The notes below the pieces were generated by a model that did no database searches, was not told the origin of the DNA, and saw nothing but the letters and a program-made list of their open reading frames with translations. The translations under genes and the position numbers were made by a program. This document shows positions 58,152 to 64,000 of a stretch of 64,000 nt of DNA, in pieces (the first letter of the stretch is position 1; every line of letters begins with the position of its first letter). Origin of the DNA: an uncultured Eubacterium sp. (GTDB lineage Bacteria > Bacillota > Clostridia > Lachnospirales > Lachnospiraceae); contig CAKRFN010000002.1 of the NCBI GenBank assembly GCA_934320655.1, positions 62,001-126,000 of the forward strand, read 5' to 3'.

Positions 58152-60440
58152 CTATTTTTTCTTAACAGGCTTTGTCTGTATAACAACACCCCTCTTATTG
58201 CAGAAATATCTGGTCTTTCCTATCGTGATCCAACGGTTTTTTACGATGACACCGTTTTTGTTTGCTACATACTGCTTACCTCCAACCCGGAATACCTTAT
58301 AGACAACAATCACGCCATTTTTCTTTGCGTAGAACTTTTTGCCGTCCTTTGTCGTTGCAAACGCAGCTTTTACGATCTCGCCATATACATTTGTCACGTA
58401 TTTTCTGCCGTTGATCAACACAAGGGTCTTTACAAGTACATTGCCGTCCTTATCAACAGCAACCTGTCTGCCATCCTTGTCAACGATGGTTGCCACGGGA
58501 ATGGTTGTATCCTGTACATCCGTCTTGGTATCATCCGTGCCCGGCTTGCTGTCATCCTTGCCGGGAGTTACCGTAGTTCCACCGCCGGAAGATGAACTGC
58601 CACCCGATGATGAGCCGCCGCCCGTCGATGAACCGCCGCCCGATGATGAACCACCGCCTGATGATGAACCGCCGCCTGATGATGAACCGCCGCCTGATGA
58701 TGAGCCGCCGCCTGATGATGAACCGTCATCGAAACTAAGTGTAAAGGTCGCCGTTGCGGTGTCGCTGGTGTCCATATTCTCCTTGGTTGCCGCTGCCTTG
58801 ATCGTGGTAGTATTTGTCAACGTGATGGGGCCGGTGTACGGTGTGCTTCTGACATCAATCTCACTGCCATCCGTCGTGTAGCAGATCCGCGCTCCCTCCG
58901 TGGCACAGGTGATAGTGACAGTCTGTGAGCCTTTAAAGCTGCCGCCGTCCGGCGTGATAACCGGTGTTGCGACCTTACCGGCTGTCTTTACATTCAGCGA
59001 CACGAAAAATTCCCGACTCACATTGCCGCTGCCGGTCACAGTCACGGTACCACCGTAGCGGCCCGCATTCAGCCCGGCTACTGGCTGCACCTGAAAGTCC
59101 GCGGTTCCACCTGCGGGGATACTGGAAATGCTGCCCGGCGTGGCGATAAAGAGTGCGGAATTGCTGGAGTTTACCACCAGCTCGCCCGTCGCCTGCGTAC
59201 CGGTATTCGTAACAGTGACTGTCAACGGAGCAGCATCGGTGTAGCCATAGGTCAGATCCGGAAAGGCATAGGATCCGGTCTGGCTCAGTGTGAAGTCATA
59301 GGCAATCGGCACATCCGTGCGCAAATATTTGTTTTCCCAATAATTCCCTGTCACGCCTGCGGGATCTACCGCTGTCGCAGAGCCGGCATCCGCACCGCAG
59401 AAAATATCCACGCCGCTCATGGTGGGCTCCGTATTCATGGCATTCATGCCGCCCTGAATGGTCAGTGCACTACCGGAAACAGCTGTAGCGCCCTCAATAC
59501 CGTATGTCGCTCCGATCATCGTACCAGTGCAGCGATCGATGGTGCATTTCGAGACTGCCGCAATCGCGCGTGCCGCGTTAGCAGCTGTACCTGATTCCGG
59601 ACGTTCTACGGTAAGATTTAATATGCTGTCCGTAATGTCCAGCGTCTTTCCCTCCAGTCCGGCAAGCCAGCAACCAGCCTTTGTGGAATATGCCCCCGCG
59701 GTAATATCAGAACTGACAATACTCAATGTACCGCCCTCAGAATAGATAGCGGTGCCACCAAACACATACAGTGTTTTCTGACTGCTGTTTTTTCCGATTA
59801 CTGCGTTTACGTTGGCATGATCAATGGTGATACTGCCATCCTTCGTGTAGATTGCATTGGTACTGCAGCTATCTTTACTCGTGCCCTCGCAGAGGATATC
59901 CAGCGTGCAGTTTCGGACGGTAACACTGCTGCCGGATTGAGGCAGACAAATGCCGCCACTCATATATTGCGGCTGCATTGTCCCTGTGGTGATCGTCAGG
60001 CTGTCGCTGCGGCTGGCGCCTTCAATCGTCAGTGTGGTGAGACATGAAGTACCGATCGCACAGTAGTTTTTAGTCGCCGAACTTACACTTCCCTTTGAAC
60101 AAACCAGCGTGTTTTTACCGATCAATTTGATCGTTCCGGCTGCCCCTGGGTTCGTACATGTAATCGGCTCGTTGCTCCCTGTCCGCTCGATCGTCACATT
60201 GTTCAGCGTCAATGTCCCGGTATCAGGATCATAGCTGATACTACCGTTAGTGCCGTAGGTCACGCCGTTCGAATCGTCCAGTTTTCCGACATTCTCACTG
60301 GTGACGTCCGTGCCGTTAATTTGAAATATTTTCAATTCCGTATCCGCCGCAAAGACCTCCGCAGGCAGCAGGCTCAGACACAGCAGCAGTGCGAGACACA
60401 GGCTGAATCCCCGCCGCCATACCATTCGTTTTTTCTTCAT
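58152..60440 (-). CDS. Secreted protein: beta-solenoid region, sugar-binding-like module, Ser/Gly linker, C-terminal repeats
   Basis: 762 aa behind GGAGGAG. Signal peptide at 1-31 (FSLCLALLLCLSLLPAEVFA). Residues ~35-370 look like a parallel beta-helix (SITIDHANVNAVIG, LTIQGGMNAMNTE). An Ig-like part follows, then a chitobiase-C-type module (CYTTDGSEIDVRSTPYTGPI). Then comes a (SSGGGS)n linker, and three ~25-residue repeats ending in KNGVIV, KNGVIV, KRGVVI, like wall-binding repeats. It lies downstream of a MalT-like activator gene. Confidence 0.78.
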   Translation of the reverse strand: MKKKRMVWRRGFSLCLALLLCLSLLPAEVFAADTELKIFQINGTDVTSENVGKLDDSNGVTYGTNGSISYDPDTGTLTLNNVTIERTGSNEPITCTNPGAAGTIKLIGKNTLVCSKGSVSSATKNYCAIGTSCLTTLTIEGASRSDSLTITTGTMQPQYMSGGICLPQSGSSVTVRNCTLDILCEGTSKDSCSTNAIYTKDGSITIDHANVNAVIGKNSSQKTLYVFGGTAIYSEGGTLSIVSSDITAGAYSTKAGCWLAGLEGKTLDITDSILNLTVERPESGTAANAARAIAAVSKCTIDRCTGTMIGATYGIEGATAVSGSALTIQGGMNAMNTEPTMSGVDIFCGADAGSATAVDPAGVTGNYWENKYLRTDVPIAYDFTLSQTGSYAFPDLTYGYTDAAPLTVTVTNTGTQATGELVVNSSNSALFIATPGSISSIPAGGTADFQVQPVAGLNAGRYGGTVTVTGSGNVSREFFVSLNVKTAGKVATPVITPDGGSFKGSQTVTITCATEGARICYTTDGSEIDVRSTPYTGPITLTNTTTIKAAATKENMDTSDTATATFTLSFDDGSSSGGGSSSGGGSSSGGGSSSGGGSSSGGGSSTGGGSSSGGSSSSGGGTTVTPGKDDSKPGTDDTKTDVQDTTIPVATIVDKDGRQVAVDKDGNVLVKTLVLINGRKYVTNVYGEIVKAAFATTKDGKKFYAKKNGVIVVYKVFRVGGKQYVANKNGVIVKNRWITIGKTRYFCNKRGVVIQTKPVKKK
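58594..58730 (-). repeat. In-frame 18-base minisatellite coding the SSGGGS linker
   Basis: About seven to eight copies of an 18-base unit (plus-strand GATGATGAACCGCCGCCT with point changes). Copy number can change by slippage without a frameshift, altering linker length. Confidence 0.85.
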
Positions 60441-60512
60441 TCGATTCTCCTCCTTCTAAAAACGTATTGTACTCCTGTGGCATTTTGTGTGACGGAAATT
60501 TGCTATCACGCA

Positions 60513-60553
60513 AAAAAGATCCACTGTATCTTCATGATACAATGGACCTTCAA
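60513..60553 (-). terminator. Terminator of the LuxR/MalT-like gene
   Basis: The stem GGTCCATTGTATC/GATACAGTGGATC (two mismatches) is followed on the minus strand by TTTTTTGCG. Confidence 0.85.
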
Positions 60554-60573
60554 AAATAACTATTAACATCCTG

Positions 60574-63054
60574 TTAGTTTTTTGCCTCCAACAGCTCTAA
60601 CAGCAGCTTTCGTTTTGCCCGCGGCTCCCCCTCGATCCGCAGCTTGGCGTAGATCTGATTGATGTACTGCCGGATGCTGCCCTCAGAGAGGTAGAGCCGT
60701 TCCGCAATCTCCCGGTTGCTCAGGCGATCAGCAATCAGCCGGACAATCTCACACTCCCGCTCCGTCAGCACAGCTAGCACCGCCGGTCGGACAGTTCCCG
60801 CTTTTCGCTGCTCCGCCAGTTCTCCAAGCTCCTTGATCTGCGCAACCAGCCCGTTTTGCAGCCTTTGTGCCAGCAGTGGCTTGAGATACCGATAGTTTTC
60901 CGCAAAAGGGATCACAAAACCGTCAGGCTCCCCGTCAGCCAGCGCATGGTCTAACAAGGCTTTCGCCTCCGCATGCTTGCCGAGCATTTCATATGCTGCT
61001 GCCGTCTGGATCCGGATATGCATCGCAACCAGTGCATAGTTCATTCCCTCACAGAGCGCCAGCAGACCCTCGCTGCGTCCAATGATTCTTGCATAGTCGC
61101 CCTGCGCAAGATATACCTGATTCTCGATCATCTCAATCATCGGTTTTCCCGGCGCAAGCGTGTGGACAGAGGAAAGCCTGTGCTGCGAGAAAATCTCCGG
61201 CAGTTCTTCCATTTTTCCAAGCAGGGCATAGTAATAGGCACTGGTAGCATCCCAGATATTCAGCCACGCGGCATTGTGGTGCCGCAGCAGCTCCTCACGG
61301 CGGCCGGCAAGGGTATAGCGCTGTTTCATATCCATAAATAACGAAAGCCGACACGCCAGAAAATCACAGCACAGCGCCATATTTTCCTGTCCATTGTCCT
61401 GAATCTGTGCATAGGCGCGTTCTAATGCAATATGTGCATCGGTGAAACGCCCTTGCATGAACGCTGCCTCCGCCCGCATGATGGTTTCCGCACCCTGTCC
61501 GTGGCTGCCCGTAACCGAATAGTAGTGTGGCATACATTCGTCCATCTCGGCGAGCTCGCTTTGCAGCTCCCCCGGCGCACGGTAGAACATCATCAGGACA
61601 GATGGTGATCCGAAAGTCCAGCCGCCACCGGAGCGGATACTGATGGCAGGACGGGTCATCTGTGCGCTGGCGCTGCGATGCAGCCGGCTCATGGCACTGA
61701 TATCGTTATAGCAGAGAAAACTCATAATGAGGTCGCATTCGCCCAGCAGATTTCCGCGTTCCTCTGCCGACAACTCCGGATGCTCCTCTATGGCAGCCAG
61801 CAGCAGCGCTTTTAGCTCCAGCATCTTAGGGATATTCCGCCAGTTGAACATACTGCGCATCAGCACAAGGAGCGCCAACGGATGCTCTTTCAATGCAGCA
61901 GCGGGACACTCGTCCAATGCAACCAGCACGGCTGCCGGATTGAGTGCCGAAAGCAGGATACCCGCATCTTCCTGCACAACTCTAAGCAGCGCGTCATAGT
62001 CCCCTTTCTCCCGATAAACGGCTATAGCGTGAAGATACTGCCGGTGCTCCTCGTACCAGGCGCCAAAGCGCTCCCGGTAAACCGTCTGACGCTCCTTCGG
62101 CAGTTTCCGGAATGCACGCAGCGCACATTCTTTCATCAAATGATGAAAGCGGTAGGTCACACCGTCCGGCAAATGCCTGACAAAAGCGTTTTGTCCGGTC
62201 AGCGCGTCAAGCAGTTCCCCTGCGTATGCATCTCCCATGACAAACTGCGCCATTTCCACGGTGAACTCGTCGGCAATCCCCATGACTGCAAGAAACTCCC
62301 GCTGTTTTTCGGGCAATGGGTCGATCATGGCGGCAGTAAAAACAGAGAAAATATCAGAATCATGTCCGGGCAGTCTGCCGTGCTCGGAAAACATCCGCAG
62401 ATTCAGATAAACCGCAGAAAACCATCCCTCGCTGTCATGCAGCAGTGTCTCGATCTGCCCGTCAGAAAGCTCCATGCCACAGCGTTTTGTGTAGACAGCA
62501 AGCTCCGTATGATTCAGCCGGAGCTGCTCCATGCCGATCTGATAGACCTTGCCACCCAGACGGACGAGCTCTGCCGCGGGCAGAAAGAAGTCCCTGCTCG
62601 CAAGAATCAGATGGACATTCGCAGGCAGCCGCCCCGCAAGGGCGAAAAAGAAAACGGATACACGGGCGTCAGTCATCAGGTGGAAATCATCAATAAAAAT
62701 ATAGCAGGAACGCTCTCCTGCCAGCGCGTAACAGAGATCCCCGATCAGCAGACCGCCACCGGCTTCATCTGCCGGACATGTGTACTCCCGCAGGAAATCA
62801 AAGCCCGCCCGGGCAAATGCATCCTGTACGCTTTTCCAGAAAATAGCAAGATTGCCGGAATACACACTGATGCGGATAATATACGGTGCTTCGCTCTTTG
62901 CGCGCTGTGCAAGATACCACTCCACCGCCGTTGTTTTTCCGTAGCCCATGGGAGCCACTACAGTCGTCAGTGCACAGTGGGAAATGGGGCGCAGACTCTC
63001 CTGCAATCGTTCGGATATGTAGATCGTATTCAGTTTCCATTTCGATTTTGGCAT
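60574..63054 (-). CDS. MalT-like LuxR-family transcriptional activator
   Basis: 826 aa from ATG 63054 (MPKSKWKLNTIYISERLQES) behind GGAGG; the codon before is a GTG. N-terminal STAND ATPase with Walker A VVAPMGYGKTTAVEWY and CYIFIDDFHLM. A long helical TPR-like middle follows, then a LuxR helix-turn-helix LTERECEIVRLIADRLSNRE in the last 65 residues. Such proteins activate promoters on binding a small inducer. The only gene directly downstream codes for the 762-aa secreted protein, a likely target. Confidence 0.9.
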   Translation of the reverse strand: MPKSKWKLNTIYISERLQESLRPISHCALTTVVAPMGYGKTTAVEWYLAQRAKSEAPYIIRISVYSGNLAIFWKSVQDAFARAGFDFLREYTCPADEAGGGLLIGDLCYALAGERSCYIFIDDFHLMTDARVSVFFFALAGRLPANVHLILASRDFFLPAAELVRLGGKVYQIGMEQLRLNHTELAVYTKRCGMELSDGQIETLLHDSEGWFSAVYLNLRMFSEHGRLPGHDSDIFSVFTAAMIDPLPEKQREFLAVMGIADEFTVEMAQFVMGDAYAGELLDALTGQNAFVRHLPDGVTYRFHHLMKECALRAFRKLPKERQTVYRERFGAWYEEHRQYLHAIAVYREKGDYDALLRVVQEDAGILLSALNPAAVLVALDECPAAALKEHPLALLVLMRSMFNWRNIPKMLELKALLLAAIEEHPELSAEERGNLLGECDLIMSFLCYNDISAMSRLHRSASAQMTRPAISIRSGGGWTFGSPSVLMMFYRAPGELQSELAEMDECMPHYYSVTGSHGQGAETIMRAEAAFMQGRFTDAHIALERAYAQIQDNGQENMALCCDFLACRLSLFMDMKQRYTLAGRREELLRHHNAAWLNIWDATSAYYYALLGKMEELPEIFSQHRLSSVHTLAPGKPMIEMIENQVYLAQGDYARIIGRSEGLLALCEGMNYALVAMHIRIQTAAAYEMLGKHAEAKALLDHALADGEPDGFVIPFAENYRYLKPLLAQRLQNGLVAQIKELGELAEQRKAGTVRPAVLAVLTERECEIVRLIADRLSNREIAERLYLSEGSIRQYINQIYAKLRIEGEPRAKRKLLLELLEAKN

Positions 63055-63111
63055 CACTTACCTCCGGGATACTCCGACAAACCTTCATGTCTGTCACTGT
63101 TATTCTTCTAA

Positions 63112-63140
63112 ATTATACTGAATTTTTCTAAAAGTGTAAA
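63112..63140 (-). promoter_or_regulatory. Promoter of the MalT-like gene
   Basis: TTTACA (63140-63135), 17-bp spacer, TATAAT (63117-63112) on the minus strand. Confidence 0.75.
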
Positions 63141-63220
63141 CCTGCCGGAACGCGCCCACAAAACCTGCCAGCCATGCATCCTTGCGGAGCATTTTATGTA
63201 ACAGGAATTTCCTATCCCAT

Positions 63221-63262
63221 AAAAAACCGCGCACACAGTTTCCCTGCGCACGCGGTTTTTCA
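63221..63262. terminator. Terminator downstream of rhaA
   Basis: AAAAACCGCG/CGCGGTTTTT (63222-63231 with 63251-63260) around a 19-base loop; runs of A and T on the two sides allow function in both directions. It lies 42 bases after the rhaA stop. Confidence 0.8.
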
Positions 63263-63303
63263 TATAGTCAATATTTCAAAATAAGGGGGGCTTGGTTAAA
63301 CTT

Positions 63304-64000
63304 TTAGTTTCTCTTTGATAATACGTCTGCCTCGTAAGCCTTGATCTCGTCGAACCAGCTCTTGTCGCCCTTGACACCGCACTGCTCACAGTACTCTGCC
63401 CATACAGCGCCAAACGGAAGCAGCTTGCTCTCCTCCTGCATCACCATAAGTTCGGTGAAGTTGCCCTCATCCTGCAGTTTCTTCAGCTCTGCATTCGGCA
63501 GGCAAAGTGCATTTAACAGAGCCTTCTGCCAGCTGCGGAATCCAACCGTCCATGCAGATACGCGGTTGATGCTCGCATCAAAGTAATCGAGTGCCATGTA
63601 GACACGGTCGGTCGCATCGTTGCGGACGATCTCCTTTGCCATCTCTTTTGTCTCATCGTCAAAGAGTACTACATGGTCTGAATCCCAACGGATCGGTCTT
63701 GTGATATGTAATGCGATCTCCGGGAAGAAGCACAGCAGCGCAGGGATCTTGTCAGATACAACCTCAGTCGGATGATAATGTCCGTTGTCCATGAGCGGCA
63801 TACACTTGTCAGAGTGTGCAGCTGCAAAACTCAGGGCAAATTCTGCTGAACCGGAGGTAAATGCCTCTACGCCGATACCGAATACCTTGGATTCTACGCA
63901 GGGCTTTACCATCTTGAAATCATAAGGCTCGGATAAGATCGCCTCGATAGACTCCTTATAACGCATTCTCGGTCCCATACGGTCAGCCGGAACATCCTTG
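63304..64000 (-). CDS. rhaA: L-rhamnose isomerase (3' part, continues beyond the window)
   Basis: The frame is open to the window edge; 231 codons are visible, about the last 55% of a ~420-aa enzyme. Matching blocks are MDNGHYHPTEVVSDKIPALL, FFPEIALHITRPIRWDSDHV and DATDRVYMALDYFDASINRV, which carry active-site Asp and His residues. It converts L-rhamnose to L-rhamnulose, whose phosphate feeds the aldolase of the microcompartment locus. Confidence 0.95.
   Translation of the reverse strand, partial: KDVPADRMGPRMRYKESIEAILSEPYDFKMVKPCVESKVFGIGVEAFTSGSAEFALSFAAAHSDKCMPLMDNGHYHPTEVVSDKIPALLCFFPEIALHITRPIRWDSDHVVLFDDETKEMAKEIVRNDATDRVYMALDYFDASINRVSAWTVGFRSWQKALLNALCLPNAELKKLQDEGNFTELMVMQEESKLLPFGAVWAEYCEQCGVKGDKSWFDEIKAYEADVLSKRN

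Noticed and set aside
58594..58730. Regular short repeats that might be read as a CRISPR array
   Set aside because: Units are 18 bases, head to tail without spacers and in frame; they code a Ser/Gly linker.
58339..58881. 180-codon plus-strand frame with PPPDDE repeats
   Set aside because: Antisense of the SSGGGS linker in the secreted protein; low-complexity shadow.
61882..63111. Open frame of 409 codons on the plus strand opposite the MalT-like gene
   Set aside because: It mirrors a well-conserved LuxR/STAND protein, has no ribosome site and no family likeness; a shadow of high third-position GC.

Overview
The window looks like chromosome of an anaerobic, spore-forming Firmicute, most likely a gut Lachnospiraceae. 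The reasons are the complete spoIIIA operon, spoIVA and spoIIM, NrdG (anaerobic ribonucleotide reductase activase), AGGAGG ribosome sites, TTGACA/TATAAT promoters, and a fucose/rhamnose-type microcompartment paired with a glycyl-radical activase. Almost every gene is on the minus strand. The species call is inference; no rRNA or tRNA was seen.

Region by region: 1-3.7 kb holds the start of a DUF512/PDZ protein and a GntR-regulated ABC exporter (YtrA-like operon). 3.7-9.6 kb holds a chemoreceptor, aspartokinase, nrdG, DAHP synthase and aroD. 9.6-17.4 kb is housekeeping: xerD-spoIIM-nudF, rny, recX-recA with a LexA box, trxA and prfC. 17.7-23.1 kb is the spoIIIA operon, unusual because spoIIIAB precedes spoIIIAA. 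Just upstream of it a small toxin-antitoxin islet sits between an intact spoIIIAB and a decayed copy of the spoIIIAB 5' end. 24-30 kb is a block of secreted proteins (beta-solenoid protein, CAP-domain protein, two paralogues) with an XRE regulator; two of these genes share a nearly identical 45-bp promoter. 30-33.3 kb is rpsU, alaS and a small membrane protein. 33.4-34.9 kb is a patch of gene remnants with a Phd/ParE toxin-antitoxin pair. 34.9-42.5 kb is rnhA, an MBL hydrolase, an amidohydrolase plus purine nucleoside phosphorylase pair, and ribD-ribE-ribBA-ribH under an FMN riboswitch.

42.6-42.9 kb holds a gene too small for ordinary ORF calling: a 28-aa hydrophobic peptide with its own promoter, and a convergent antisense RNA sharing its terminator, organised like the Fst/par type I toxin-antitoxin. 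It abuts a MATE transporter that has lost its last third. spoIVA, a lipid kinase and a DeoR regulator follow.

47.3-56.6 kb is a bacterial microcompartment locus. It encodes shell proteins, an EutN vertex protein, PduL, PduS, PduT-like, PduP-like aldehyde dehydrogenase, alcohol dehydrogenase, a GlcG/PduO-C protein, a class II sugar-phosphate aldolase and a glycyl-radical activase. Together with rhaA at the right edge this fits L-fucose/L-rhamnose going to lactaldehyde, 1,2-propanediol, propanal, then propanol and propionyl-phosphate. The glycyl-radical diol dehydratase itself is not in the window. 56.8-63 kb holds a rhodanese-TtcA fusion, a secreted protein with a Ser/Gly linker, and a MalT-like LuxR regulator.
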